A stretch of DNA of 64,000 nt, taken from a virus. Position numbers and translations under genes: made by a program. The notes below the pieces were generated by a model. It was not told the origin of the DNA. It saw only the letters and a list, made by a program, of their open reading frames with translations, and ran no database searches. This document shows, one piece after another, positions 47,481 through 56,879 of the stretch (position 1 is its first letter; each line of letters opens with the position of its first letter). The stretch lies in the IMG/VR virus record IMGVR_UViG_3300028091_000005, positions 1 to 64,000 of that record, one strand, 5' to 3'.

Positions 47481-47864
47481 ATGCCAGTATTTACAAGAAC
47501 CAATGGTGGTGCTAGTCCAGTAACTAACACAGCTAATGCAGCCATTAGCAATCAAGACTCACAAGCAGTTATTATCTCTACCGGTATCGGTAAGCCAGTT
47601 CAGGCTTTTGGTGTTAATGCTAATGCAAGTATTGCTACAGCATTTGGCGCAGGCGAAGCAATTGAAGTTGCACTAAGAGCTATCTCTAGTCGCGCTACTA
47701 TCCTAGCCTATCAGGTAGACAGCCCTCTACTAAGTGTATTAGTAGAAGAAAGTGATTGGACAACCAGCACTCTACAGTCCAACATTAATGCAGCACTAAC
47801 AGGTGCAAGTATTAATATTTCTACTACTGTAACCAACGTAGGTATGAAACTACAACTTTCCTAA
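47481..47864 (+). CDS. Small virion structural protein (127 aa)
   Basis: Ala/Ser/Thr/Val-rich, no Cys, few charges; strong ribosome binding site AAAGGA, strong late promoter and its own terminator. This monocistronic, strongly expressed layout is typical for an abundant capsid or head-decoration protein. Family not recognised. Confidence 0.65.
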   Translation: MPVFTRTNGGASPVTNTANAAISNQDSQAVIISTGIGKPVQAFGVNANASIATAFGAGEAIEVALRAISSRATILAYQVDSPLLSVLVEESDWTTSTLQSNINAALTGASINISTTVTNVGMKLQLS

Positions 47865-47890
47865 TATCTAGGTAAGTATAAAAGAAGTCA

Positions 47891-47920
47891 AATAAGGCAA
47901 CCTAGGTTGCCTTATTTTTT
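47891..47920 (+). terminator. Rho-independent terminator
   Basis: Perfect palindrome AATAAGGCAACC/GGTTGCCTTATT followed by T residues. Confidence 0.92.
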
Positions 47921-47938
47921 ACTAAAATTTTGCAGTTA

Positions 47939-47945
47939 CTAAATA
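47939..47945 (+). promoter_or_regulatory. Late promoter box CTAAATA
   Basis: Cyanophage-type late box 25 bases before the ATG at 47970. Confidence 0.55.
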
Positions 47946-47969
47946 CAGGGTCAGTAAAATATTAATAAA

Positions 47970-48230
47970 ATGAGCTCTACAGACATAGAAAAAGAAAACC
48001 TAGAAGCGCACGTTGAACTCTGCGCTGAACGTTATAAGCAACTGGAAAGCAGAATTGCGGGAATAGACAAACGTTTGGAAAACGTAGAAGAACATCTGGT
48101 GGCTATACGTGATACTATTTCACACAAATCCAGTAATACTGATAAACAGTTCATAACGATTGGCACAAGTGTACTGGGCATCTTACTAACAGCAGTAATA
48201 GGACTTTTAGTACATCTAGCCACCAAATGA
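47970..48230 (+). CDS. Coiled-coil protein with C-terminal membrane anchor (86 aa)
   Basis: Residues about 10-50 form a coiled coil (YKQLESRIAGIDKRLENVEEH). Residues about 63-84 are hydrophobic (IGTSVLGILLTAVIGLLVHL). This layout is like small tail-anchored phage proteins and some holin or spanin-like proteins; function not established. Confidence 0.65.
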   Translation: MSSTDIEKENLEAHVELCAERYKQLESRIAGIDKRLENVEEHLVAIRDTISHKSSNTDKQFITIGTSVLGILLTAVIGLLVHLATK

Positions 48231-48472
48231 AAATAACTGAAATCCTTAAAGCCAATACAAAATTGCACGTAGCTCTCAACAACGAAGAAGCAGAGCTACT
48301 CAAGGAACTTAGAACCAAGGAATCAATTTTAAAGTCAGATCTGTCGGAGAGACAACAGTTGATAGCCAATCAACTTGTAAATAAAGATCTACTATTGAGA
48401 ATCAATGACAACAACCAAATCATTTACAAACAACCAACTAGGGCAGATCATAATAGATCTAGCACTAGATAA
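48227..48472 (+). CDS. Hypothetical protein (81 aa)
   Basis: MKITEILKANTKLHVALNNE.. Helical. ATGA overlap upstream; its 3' third overlaps the next gene by 68 bases in another frame, unusually long for this genome, so its C-terminus may be less constrained. Confidence 0.6.
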   Translation: MKITEILKANTKLHVALNNEEAELLKELRTKESILKSDLSERQQLIANQLVNKDLLLRINDNNQIIYKQPTRADHNRSSTR

Positions 48473-48929
48473 AATAAAAAACTGGACCAAGCAAGAGTAT
48501 AGACGTATAAGATCACGGTCCCGTGTACCACTTTGCATAGAAATAAACAAAAATACCTGGACTATAGGCAATTTTGTAATAAGACATCAAGGCACTCATA
48601 TCTACCGTGTGGATACAACAGGGGTTAAAGTGCATATTTTTTACAGTAGGGCCGCTGCAATTTTCTACTGTGCTCTGACTACACTAAATCAGTTTAGACT
48701 AGCTGATAAGATACTTTATGCAGATCAGGAAACTGCTAGACGCTACGAAGATACAGAATTTTATAGAGAAAAGCTAAACAATAGAACAACAAATCTAGAT
48801 GATTTTAAAAAGCTGCTTTATACTACTAGATATCACGAATCCAAGCTTTCACTAGCTAATGCTAAACGAGAACTGGAAGAAAGTTTGGAAAGTGCTAAAT
48901 ACATTAAAATCTGGGAAGACCTATTATGA
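48405..48929 (+). CDS. Conserved phage protein (174 aa)
   Basis: MTTTKSFTNNQLGQIIIDLA.. The pattern CIEINKNTWTIGNFVIRHQGTHIYRV..HIFYSRAAAIFYCALTT is well conserved in T4-like marine phages. Strongly helical C-terminus. Probably virion or prohead related by position. Confidence 0.65.
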   Translation: MTTTKSFTNNQLGQIIIDLALDKIKNWTKQEYRRIRSRSRVPLCIEINKNTWTIGNFVIRHQGTHIYRVDTTGVKVHIFYSRAAAIFYCALTTLNQFRLADKILYADQETARRYEDTEFYREKLNNRTTNLDDFKKLLYTTRYHESKLSLANAKRELEESLESAKYIKIWEDLL

Positions 48930-49597
48930 ACTTAAAAGAACTAACACCACAAAAAACCAAGAAATTAAACCGCGTGATGGAAAGCCGTTTCGGGTTTAAA
49001 ATTGACTACGATAAACTAGACTACGCCAAGGCCCAGCGTCTCAAGCTAGCCCTGGACGAGGGCCTAGACCGCATACGTCGCAGTGCTGCTATACACAGCG
49101 CCGAACGTGATCCTCAGTATATGGAAATGCTTATGGTTCGTGAAGGACTTACAGAGTGGATCAAACAACAGGATGTGCTACTAGAAGGTGAACTAGAAAG
49201 TGCAGAAGCAGTATTAGCAGCCAAGGATATGGTTGATAGTATTCAGGATATGATCACAGATGCTAGCAAGATGTTAAATGAGCAATTACCTCCCTTACTA
49301 GATACTATTAAGGATCAAATCGGTACAGCTCAGGCTGACGGCTTTAAGAACAAGGCACAGGAAGCATTAAACAATTTACTTACAGTTTTAAACTCTACAA
49401 GAGAGTCATTAGACAGTGGCGCTAGACAATTAGCTGGTGAGGAAGCTCCTATGAATGAACCACTGGGACCAAGTCCTGAGTCCAGCCCGGAGCCTGAAGT
49501 AAGTGACCTAGATCAAGAAGAAGAACCACAAGATGATTTCGCAGCCAGCGCAGCAGCAGTGGGCGGTAACGAGCCTCTAGGTCGTGAGCGTAGATAA
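48926..49597 (+). CDS. Prohead-core-like protein (223 aa)
   Basis: Long alpha-helical protein with a very acidic low-complexity C-terminus (about 175-215: PSPESSPEPEVSDLDQEEE) ending GNEPLGRERR. Composition and place resemble T4 prohead core proteins. Overlaps both neighbours by 1-4 bases. Confidence 0.6.
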   Translation: MNLKELTPQKTKKLNRVMESRFGFKIDYDKLDYAKAQRLKLALDEGLDRIRRSAAIHSAERDPQYMEMLMVREGLTEWIKQQDVLLEGELESAEAVLAAKDMVDSIQDMITDASKMLNEQLPPLLDTIKDQIGTAQADGFKNKAQEALNNLLTVLNSTRESLDSGARQLAGEEAPMNEPLGPSPESSPEPEVSDLDQEEEPQDDFAASAAAVGGNEPLGRERR

Positions 49598-50085
49598 TGC
49601 GTCTTAAAGAGTTTGTCAGCGAGCAGGCGCCCTTGGCGCCTCCTGCACCCCCTCTTGATATGCAACCAATGGGTTTGGAACAGCCGGGTCAGGCCTCTCC
49701 AACGAGTCCAATGAGCAAAGCAGAACTCAAACATAAACAACTTCACAAACAAGAGCTCGCTAAAAAAGATATGCCTGCTGTGGCAGCTCTAGCACAGATT
49801 CAGCAAAGAATTATAAAAAATAAAATGGAACCCAGAATGGACATTGATGCCGTTCTGGATCAACTGGGCAATGCCCTACGCACTGATAGTTTTACTGCTG
49901 ATGCGTTAAGGGATCTAAATGACAGAAATCCCGCTGTAAAAAATGTAGTCAAAAATATTGAACCAGACACGGTTACATTCAAAACCAATGATACTGACAA
50001 TCTATCTAGTGCTAATATGCCAGATAATTCTCAGCAAACTGTCAGTGCAATGGCCAACAAAGCAGTAAAACGTAGACAAAAATAA
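49597..50085 (+). CDS. Virion or prohead-associated protein (162 aa)
   Basis: MRLKEFVSEQAPLAPPAPPLD.. Pro-rich N-terminus, then helical. Shares the MRLKEF start with other putative virion proteins of these phages, possibly a prohead targeting or cleavage segment. Function unknown. Confidence 0.6.
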   Translation: MRLKEFVSEQAPLAPPAPPLDMQPMGLEQPGQASPTSPMSKAELKHKQLHKQELAKKDMPAVAALAQIQQRIIKNKMEPRMDIDAVLDQLGNALRTDSFTADALRDLNDRNPAVKNVVKNIEPDTVTFKTNDTDNLSSANMPDNSQQTVSAMANKAVKRRQK

Positions 50086-50159
50086 AAACACTCTTTTTAC
50101 TTTACAATAGGCCCAAAATAGTATAGACTAGGCCAAAGTTTCAGCGACTCATTTTTACA

Positions 50160-50166
50160 TTAAATA
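50160..50166 (+). promoter_or_regulatory. Late-type box TTAAATA
   Basis: Near-consensus late box before the IscU-like gene; a TAGGAG ribosome binding site follows. Confidence 0.4.
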
Positions 50167-50184
50167 TAGATATAGGAGACAAGA

Positions 50185-50571
50185 ATGGCATATTCGGATC
50201 AGGTAGTAGATCATTACGAAAATCCAAGAAATGTAGGTAAATTAGATAAAAATGACCCAGCAGTGGGAACTGGTCTAGTAGGCGCACCTGCCTGTGGAGA
50301 TGTTTTACAATTGCAAATTAAGGTAGAAGATGACATTATTACAGATGCCAAATTTAAGACTTATGGTTGCGGTTCAGCGATCGCATCTTCGTCGCTTGTC
50401 ACTACGTGGCTTAAAGGAAAGAGTATTAACGAGGCGGCAGCGATTAAGAATACCGATATTGCGGAAGAACTCGCGTTACCTCCAGTCAAAATCCACTGTT
50501 CCATATTGGCGGAAGATGCAATTAAAGCGGCCCTAGCAGACTATAAAAGTAAACATTTAGCAGATCAATGA
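50185..50571 (+). CDS. iscU-like: IscU-like iron-sulfur scaffold protein
   Basis: 128 residues with all IscU ligands: C37 and D39 (APACGD), C62 (YGCGSAIASSS) and H104-C105 (KIHCS). IscU is the platform on which 2Fe-2S clusters are built with sulfur from IscS. The LPPVK chaperone-binding motif is present (ALPPVKIHC, about 97-105), so host HscA could unload it. First gene of an operon with a radical SAM enzyme and IscA. No IscS is seen in the window. Confidence 0.92.
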   Translation: MAYSDQVVDHYENPRNVGKLDKNDPAVGTGLVGAPACGDVLQLQIKVEDDIITDAKFKTYGCGSAIASSSLVTTWLKGKSINEAAAIKNTDIAEELALPPVKIHCSILAEDAIKAALADYKSKHLADQ

Positions 50572-52295
50572 TAAAAGTTTTATTTTATCATAAAGTAGCA
50601 GTATTTGCAGCTTCTTTTGATTTTGATTATTTCAGAGACGGTATACAGACTGTTTATCCATCTCTAGCCAGTGTATATCTTAAAACGCACTTGGAACTTA
50701 ACAATCCAGATTTAGCTAATAAGGTAGAATGGTTATTGCCTATACAGTTTGAAAAAAACAATCAAGAACTAATAGACATAATAAACAAAGAAAAACCTGA
50801 TCTATTTTGCACAGGCCATTATATTTGGAATCACGATAGTATTATGGAACAATTAGAGGCTATTAAGCCTCATATTCCTTCACAAACTAAAATAGTTGTG
50901 GGGGGACCGCATATAGATGTTGCACAAAATCCAGATTTTTTTACAAAATATCCTTTTGTTGACTATGCTATCTATGCTTCCGGCGAAAATGCTTTTGCTG
51001 ACTTAGTTAATAGTATTGTAAACGATAAAAAATTAATAGCATTTAATGTTTCTAATCTTGCGTGGTTTGATAAGGAAAAAAATAAACAGATAGTCGCAGA
51101 ATGGAAATATGTTCCACAGAATAAAACAAGTCCCTATTTGTATAATCGAGATTATTTTTCTAGAATAATAAAAGATATTTTCCAACAGGGTTACGAAGTA
51201 AGTATGCCCTACGAACTCACACGAGGCTGCCCCTACGCTTGTACTTTTTGTGACTGGAACTCAGGGTTTACTAACAAAACTACTAGACGCAAAGGCAGCT
51301 ATCAGGATGAAATAGATTTATTCCAGGAACTAGGAATCAAAAATATATTATTATCAGATGCCAACGTGGGACAATACGAGGAAGATATAGATCTAGTAAA
51401 ATATATTCTTGAAAAAAATACCAAGGAAAATGCAGGTTTCAAAGTAGACGGCAATTTTGCTAAACTTAAAAAAGACAATGTGTTAAAGATGTTTCATATT
51501 ATTGCTAGAATTAACACAAACAATTTTACTGAATCTACTGGACTTGGTTTTATGTTAGCAGTTCAGGATATCAATAAAGAGGTGCTTAAAAACATCGATA
51601 GACCTGATGTAGGCTGGGACGATCATTTAAAGATGGCCTACGAACTGCGAGAGTCATATCCCCAAATACAAACCAAGGTACAAGTAATTCAAGGCCTACC
51701 GGGACAAACTAAAGAAAGCTGGAGAGCTACACTTGCAGAAATAGCTAGACATAATATTGTACTTCAGCCCTTTTTACATTCTTTGTTACCTAGCAGTCCA
51801 GCCTATATGAATCCTGAATATGCTGCTAAATGGAAACCTACCTATAGCGATAGTATAAGATACAGTGCAGACCATAAGTACTTCCGTGGCACATTTATGT
51901 CCTCTTGTGTATCTTTTTCTGAATCAGATATGGTAGAAATGTCGGTTATTACACAATTTTATGTTACACTTACTACCTTCAAGTTTTTATATCAATATTT
52001 AAATTTTGATTTTGAAAAAATTGTTACAGCTTTTACTAAAACCAAATATTATCACGGGTTAAGAGAAAACCTATATACTAATTGGAAAGAAAAAGACAGT
52101 TATTACTACACTGTAGATTTAGATTTAAATAATAAAATATATTCGGCTTGTGAATATGGTTATGCTGCCAGTCACTGGGCGTTTGCAGATAGCATTACTA
52201 AACTAGTTTTGGAAAATGTTGACAAAACACAAAGAACAAACTTTTTTAAAAACGGTAGAAAAAGTAGAATTATTAAAATTCCGGAGTATGCATAA
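50568..52295 (+). CDS. B12-binding-domain radical SAM protein
   Basis: 575 residues. N-terminal cobalamin-binding-like Rossmann domain (about 1-150, with KIVVGGPHID). The 4Fe-4S site is C221-x3-C225-x2-C228 (GCPYACTFC). Overlaps iscU by 4 bases and iscA by 1. It is not a close relative of the radical SAM at 12187 judged by flanking sequence. The reaction is unknown; the context shows a high demand for Fe-S clusters. Confidence 0.82.
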   Translation: MIKVLFYHKVAVFAASFDFDYFRDGIQTVYPSLASVYLKTHLELNNPDLANKVEWLLPIQFEKNNQELIDIINKEKPDLFCTGHYIWNHDSIMEQLEAIKPHIPSQTKIVVGGPHIDVAQNPDFFTKYPFVDYAIYASGENAFADLVNSIVNDKKLIAFNVSNLAWFDKEKNKQIVAEWKYVPQNKTSPYLYNRDYFSRIIKDIFQQGYEVSMPYELTRGCPYACTFCDWNSGFTNKTTRRKGSYQDEIDLFQELGIKNILLSDANVGQYEEDIDLVKYILEKNTKENAGFKVDGNFAKLKKDNVLKMFHIIARINTNNFTESTGLGFMLAVQDINKEVLKNIDRPDVGWDDHLKMAYELRESYPQIQTKVQVIQGLPGQTKESWRATLAEIARHNIVLQPFLHSLLPSSPAYMNPEYAAKWKPTYSDSIRYSADHKYFRGTFMSSCVSFSESDMVEMSVITQFYVTLTTFKFLYQYLNFDFEKIVTAFTKTKYYHGLRENLYTNWKEKDSYYYTVDLDLNNKIYSACEYGYAASHWAFADSITKLVLENVDKTQRTNFFKNGRKSRIIKIPEYA

Positions 52296-52621
52296 TGGTT
52301 ACACTTACAGATACAGCAGCAAAAAAAGTAAAACAGCAAATAGAAAAACGTGGTCGCGGTCAGGGAATTATGATTGGTGTAAGGACCACGGGCTGTTCCG
52401 GACTAGCCTATAAACTTGAATATGTTGATAATGTTCCTGATTCAAATGAATGGACAACCTACGATTCTAATGGTGTAAAAGTCTGGATTAGCGGCAAAGA
52501 TTTGCCTTACATCAATGGACTTACAATGGATTACCGACGCCAAGGCCTTAATGAAGGTTTTGAGTTTGTTAATCCCAACGAACGTGATCGCTGCGGTTGC
52601 GGAGAAAGTTTCAGAGTTTAA
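52295..52621 (+). CDS. iscA-like: IscA/HesB-like A-type Fe-S carrier
   Basis: 108 residues with the three A-type Cys: C34 (TTGCSG), C100 and C102 (CGCGESF). These carriers pass clusters from IscU to targets such as radical SAM enzymes. Overlaps the radical SAM gene by one base and ends directly before the nuclease gene. Confidence 0.92.
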   Translation: MVTLTDTAAKKVKQQIEKRGRGQGIMIGVRTTGCSGLAYKLEYVDNVPDSNEWTTYDSNGVKVWISGKDLPYINGLTMDYRRQGLNEGFEFVNPNERDRCGCGESFRV

Positions 52622-53332
52622 ATGATTACTCAACGATACGACTATAAAACTCTTACTAGACGATTTGAGGACGGCAAGCGACACTATTGCTTGCCTGACG
52701 GCAAGGCTGTCCCCAGTGTCACTACTATTCTCGCTGCTACTACACCAGCAGAAAAAAAGCAAGTCCTGGCTGACTGGAAAGCGCGAGTAGGTGAGAAACA
52801 AGCACAGGCTATTACCACCGAAGCAGCCAGCCGTGGCACTCGTATGCACACCTATCTAGAACGTTATATACGTGATGACGATCTCGGAGAATTACCTACT
52901 AATCCCTTTGCCCAGCCCAGCTGGTTTATGGCTGCTGAAGTAATTCTTCAAGGACTAGGTAATGTTACTGAATACTGGGGTAGCGAAGTGCCAGTGTATT
53001 ACAGTGGACTCTATGCCGGCACCACAGACTGTATTGGACTGTGGAAAGGTAAGCCTGCTATTATGGACTTTAAACAAACTAATAAACCCAAGAAGCGAGA
53101 ATGGATAGATGATTATTTTATTCAGCTAGTCGCCTACGCAGAGGCACACAATAATACTCACGGCACTGATATAAAGTCTGGGGTTATATTGATGTGTGCT
53201 CGCCCTGAGCAATTACCTGATGGCAGTTATGCTACTCCACAGTATCAGGAGTTTGAACTGACCCCGGCTGATTATGCTTACTGGCAAGATCAGTGGCTAC
53301 GTAGAGTAGAACTTTACTACCTAACTGCCTAA
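52622..53332 (+). CDS. PD-(D/E)XK nuclease (RecB/Cas4-like exonuclease)
   Basis: 236 residues. Motif order GTRMHTYLE (H76, E80), YAGTTDCIG (D136), IMDFKQ (D149-x-K151) and QLVAYA (Q168) matches the RecB-type nuclease fold common in T4-like marine phages. Probably involved in recombination or host DNA turnover. Follows iscA without a gap; some RecB-type nucleases carry an Fe-S cluster, but no fourth Cys set is obvious here. Confidence 0.82.
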   Translation: MITQRYDYKTLTRRFEDGKRHYCLPDGKAVPSVTTILAATTPAEKKQVLADWKARVGEKQAQAITTEAASRGTRMHTYLERYIRDDDLGELPTNPFAQPSWFMAAEVILQGLGNVTEYWGSEVPVYYSGLYAGTTDCIGLWKGKPAIMDFKQTNKPKKREWIDDYFIQLVAYAEAHNNTHGTDIKSGVILMCARPEQLPDGSYATPQYQEFELTPADYAYWQDQWLRRVELYYLTA

Positions 53333-53335
53333 CTG

Positions 53336-53342
53336 CTAAATA
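53336..53342 (+). promoter_or_regulatory. Late promoter box CTAAATA
   Basis: 18 bases before the ATG at 53361, with ribosome binding site AGGAG between them. Confidence 0.6.
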
Positions 53343-53360
53343 CGAAATAGGAGCAGGTAT

Positions 53361-54065
53361 ATGGCAATTGTACAAATTTCTCAAATAAAACATCGTAGAG
53401 GCACAGGAAGCCCACCACAACTAGCCAGTGCTGAGCTAGGTTTCAGTGTAGATACACAAAGATTATATATAGGTAATGGCACCCTTGCAGAAGGTGCTCC
53501 AGTAATTGGAGTTACAGAAATTGTCACAGAGGCAAGTTTTGCCACTTTCATTGCAGAAAGTCTTTCTGGTGTTTATGAAGTTATAAAATTAACTATTCCT
53601 CCAAATAAGTACAAAAATCTTCCTTCTAGCAACACTGATCCTGCTACTCTAGAAACTATACCTTTCGTTTTATATCCTTTGACTGAAGCTGAGCCCACTA
53701 CCTACATAAGATATCAATTAAGAACAACAGGTGGTTACAGCAGGTCAGGAGTGGCTACCATAAGTTATAAAGAAAATGCTAGATCAGGTACAAATGATGC
53801 TAATCTAGATGATTATGATAGTAGTATCAATGATGACTACATTTCCAATGGTGAACCGTCTCCATCAAGTAGCCTTTTGAACTTTAATGTTGATGTTAGA
53901 ACGTTTGATGATGGTATAGAATATGCTACTATTAGATTTGAAAATAGAAGCAGTGAAGATGTTGAATTGTACTATTATATGAATAGTATGTTTTACACGC
54001 CAGATAATTTACTTAAAACACCTGGTAATGAATCTGGCACAGGCTACGAAGCTCAATCTTTATAA
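53361..54065 (+). CDS. Virion structural protein with tail-fibre N-terminal motif
   Basis: 234 residues. The start IVQISQIKHRRGTGSP.. and ELGFSVDTQRLYIGNGTLAEGAP is the common N-terminal module of phage baseplate/fibre proteins (major tropism determinant or hyaluronidase type). The rest is a beta-rich globular domain. Late promoter supports a virion role. Confidence 0.75.
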   Translation: MAIVQISQIKHRRGTGSPPQLASAELGFSVDTQRLYIGNGTLAEGAPVIGVTEIVTEASFATFIAESLSGVYEVIKLTIPPNKYKNLPSSNTDPATLETIPFVLYPLTEAEPTTYIRYQLRTTGGYSRSGVATISYKENARSGTNDANLDDYDSSINDDYISNGEPSPSSSLLNFNVDVRTFDDGIEYATIRFENRSSEDVELYYYMNSMFYTPDNLLKTPGNESGTGYEAQSL

Positions 54066-54087
54066 TTATTAAAAAACTCCTTACTCG

Positions 54088-54540
54088 ATGTGGAATTTGA
54101 AGCCCGACGAGAGACTTCGCTTTTGGCAAAGTTTCAGATCTAGAATATCAAGTTTAGACAAGGAACAGGCCATCAAGGAAATCTCTCACCTTTGGAGTTA
54201 TTGTCCTTTTGTTAAGTACTACCTTACCACAGATAATGTCAAAAATTGGCCTGATCCCTGGGAATTAATTTATGATAATGAGTACTGTAATCTTGCAATA
54301 GCTCTAGGAATAGTGTATACTTATTACCTAAGCGACCACGGCCAGAACAGTATGATAGATATCAGAATTTTTAAAAATAGATCTAGCGGAGAGCAATTTA
54401 ACACCGTGTTCATTGATGATGGAAAATATGTGCTTAATTTAGTTCACGACACTGTAGTAAATAAAAAACACATCGAATCAGACCTACAGCTTGTCAGAAC
54501 TATCGACTCTGCCGAGCTAGAGCTTAAACATATAATATAA
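54088..54540 (+). CDS. Conserved phage protein (150 aa)
   Basis: MWNLKPDERLRFWQSFRSRI.. with AIKEISHLWSYCPFVKYYLT and PDPWELIYDNEYC conserved in T4-like marine phages. Function unknown. Lies just upstream of nrdA. Confidence 0.7.
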   Translation: MWNLKPDERLRFWQSFRSRISSLDKEQAIKEISHLWSYCPFVKYYLTTDNVKNWPDPWELIYDNEYCNLAIALGIVYTYYLSDHGQNSMIDIRIFKNRSSGEQFNTVFIDDGKYVLNLVHDTVVNKKHIESDLQLVRTIDSAELELKHII

Positions 54541-54559
54541 TAAAAACTGGACTCAAATT

Positions 54560-56878
54560 ATGCAAATTCAAGTAACAAAAAGAGATGGAACTAAAGAACC
54601 CCTAATGTTAGAAAAATGGCAGACACAGATTGCCAAGGTCTGTAGTGGCACTGCTGATGTCAGCCAATCAATGATCGAAATTACAGCACAGCCTCATTTT
54701 TACGACGGCATCACTACACGTGAGATAGATGAAATTACTCTACGTGCCATAGTAAATCTTATTGATGTAGAAAATAATCCTGACCTAGGTCACGTAAACT
54801 ATCAATACGTGGCGGGTAAACAGCGCCTTAGTATGTTGCGCAAGGATGTCTATGGCCAATATACTGTGCCCAGGCTATACGAAATTATAAAAAAGAATGT
54901 AGCAGTGGGACTTTATACTCCTGAACTTCTTGAGTGGTACACTGAAGAAGAATGGAACAAGATGGACGAGTTTATCGACCATAACAAAGACGAGCAATAC
55001 AGTTATGCTGCCATTGAACAGCTAATAGAAAAATATCTGGTGCGTAATCGCAGCACCAAGGAAATTTACGAAACGCCACAGGTTAGATATATGGTGGCAG
55101 CCGCCACGGTCTTTCATAAAGAAGAACCGCAGACTGCTCGTATGCGTTACATTAAGGAATATTATAATGCTGCTAGTGATGGTCTTTTTACTCTTGCTAC
55201 TCCTGTCCTTGCTGGTCTTGGCACTCCGACTAAACAATTTTCTAGTTGCGTTCTTATTAGGTCTGATGATGATTTGGACAGTATATTCGCTAGCGGCGAG
55301 ATGATGGCCAAGTATGCCAGCAAACGTGCAGGCATCGGCTTGGAGATAGGACGTCTACGTCCACTAGGTAGTCCCATACGTGGTGGCGAAATTATGCATA
55401 CAGGAATGATTCCATTCCTTAAAAAGTGGTTCGGTGATCTACGTAGTTGCTCACAGGGAGGTATTCGTAATGCTAGTGCTACTGTTTTCTATCCTATTTG
55501 GCATCATCAGTTTGATGATCTTATTGTGCTTAAAAATAATCAGGGTACAGATGAGACAAGGGTCCGTCATATGGACTATGGAGTGGTTCTCAGTGCGTTC
55601 TTCTGGCGCAGATTTAAAAACAGAGAAAACATTACCTTCTTTGACCCCAACGAAGTTCCCGATCTCTACGAAGCCTTCTACCGGAATACACCACTGTTTG
55701 AAGAACTATATGTAAAATATGAACAAAGAAAAGATCTACGTAAAAAAGTAATGAGTGCGGAGGAAGTTTTCCGTGGTGGTATTTTAAAAGAACGCACTGA
55801 CACAGGACGTATCTATCTAGTGTTCATTGACAACGTAATGAACCAAGGACCTTTTGATCCTGAATATCATACAATTTATCAGAGTAACCTTTGCTGTGAA
55901 ATTCTATTGCCAACCAAACCCTTTAAACGTCTGGATGACGTAGAGGGAAGAATTGCACTTTGTACTCTTGGTAGTATTAACTGGGGAGCCTTCCGTCATC
56001 CCGAGGATATGCGTCGTGCTTGCCGTATTCTACAACGCAGCCTGTGTAATATATTAGATTACCAAGACTTTTTAAGCATACAAAGTAAACTAAGCAATGA
56101 CGAAATACAACCACTGGGAATCGGGGTAACTAATCTTGGTTTTTGGCACGCCAAACGTGGACACAAGTATGGCGAGAAAGATGCTCTAGCTGAAGTCAAG
56201 AGTTGGATGGAGCATCAGGCTTACTATCTAACAGAAGCTACAGTGGAACTGGCCAAGGAACGAGGTAAGTGTCTAGACAGTGACCGCACAAGATATGGGC
56301 AAGGAAATTTTCCCTGGGAATTTCGTGCAGCTGGAGTCAACGAGTTAGCTGACTTTACGCCTGAACTAGATTGGGAACCTTTACGCGAGGAGATGAAACA
56401 GTATGGTGTACGAAATGCTACTCTTATGGCTATCGCTCCAGTTGAGTCTAGTAGTGTTGTTATTAATAGTACAAATGGCATTGAAATGCCTATGAGTTTA
56501 ATCAGCACGAAAGAGTCCAAGGCAGGTAGTTTTACACAGGTTGTTCCTGATTATCATAAGTTAAAATCAAAATATCAACTTATGTGGGAACAGCAAGATT
56601 GTGTGGGTTATCTTAAAACTGCGGCAGTACTTCAGGCTTATGTGGATCAAAGTATTAGCACTAATACTTTTTATAATCCTGCAAATTACCCGGATAGAAA
56701 AGTACCTACTACGTTAATTGCAAAAAATCTAATGTTAGCACATCACTGGGGTATCAAGACTTTCTACTACAGTTTGATTAACAAACAGGGAAGCAAAGTG
56801 GAAGAAACTCCACAACCTAGTTCCTTAGAAAATGTTAATTTTGATGAACTAGAAGATTGCGAAGCCTGTAAACTTTAA
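54560..56878 (+). CDS. nrdA: Class I ribonucleotide reductase large subunit
   Basis: 772 residues. N-terminal ATP cone (about 1-90). Active site features: SSCVLIR (first redox Cys), NLCCEILLPT (catalytic Cys), LCTLGSINWG, and the flexible C-terminal C-x2-C (DCEACKL). Reduces ribonucleoside diphosphates with NrdB. Together with nrdB and glutaredoxin it supplies dNTPs for replication. Ends one base before the SGNH-like gene. Confidence 0.95.
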   Translation: MQIQVTKRDGTKEPLMLEKWQTQIAKVCSGTADVSQSMIEITAQPHFYDGITTREIDEITLRAIVNLIDVENNPDLGHVNYQYVAGKQRLSMLRKDVYGQYTVPRLYEIIKKNVAVGLYTPELLEWYTEEEWNKMDEFIDHNKDEQYSYAAIEQLIEKYLVRNRSTKEIYETPQVRYMVAAATVFHKEEPQTARMRYIKEYYNAASDGLFTLATPVLAGLGTPTKQFSSCVLIRSDDDLDSIFASGEMMAKYASKRAGIGLEIGRLRPLGSPIRGGEIMHTGMIPFLKKWFGDLRSCSQGGIRNASATVFYPIWHHQFDDLIVLKNNQGTDETRVRHMDYGVVLSAFFWRRFKNRENITFFDPNEVPDLYEAFYRNTPLFEELYVKYEQRKDLRKKVMSAEEVFRGGILKERTDTGRIYLVFIDNVMNQGPFDPEYHTIYQSNLCCEILLPTKPFKRLDDVEGRIALCTLGSINWGAFRHPEDMRRACRILQRSLCNILDYQDFLSIQSKLSNDEIQPLGIGVTNLGFWHAKRGHKYGEKDALAEVKSWMEHQAYYLTEATVELAKERGKCLDSDRTRYGQGNFPWEFRAAGVNELADFTPELDWEPLREEMKQYGVRNATLMAIAPVESSSVVINSTNGIEMPMSLISTKESKAGSFTQVVPDYHKLKSKYQLMWEQQDCVGYLKTAAVLQAYVDQSISTNTFYNPANYPDRKVPTTLIAKNLMLAHHWGIKTFYYSLINKQGSKVEETPQPSSLENVNFDELEDCEACKL

Positions 56879-56879
56879 T

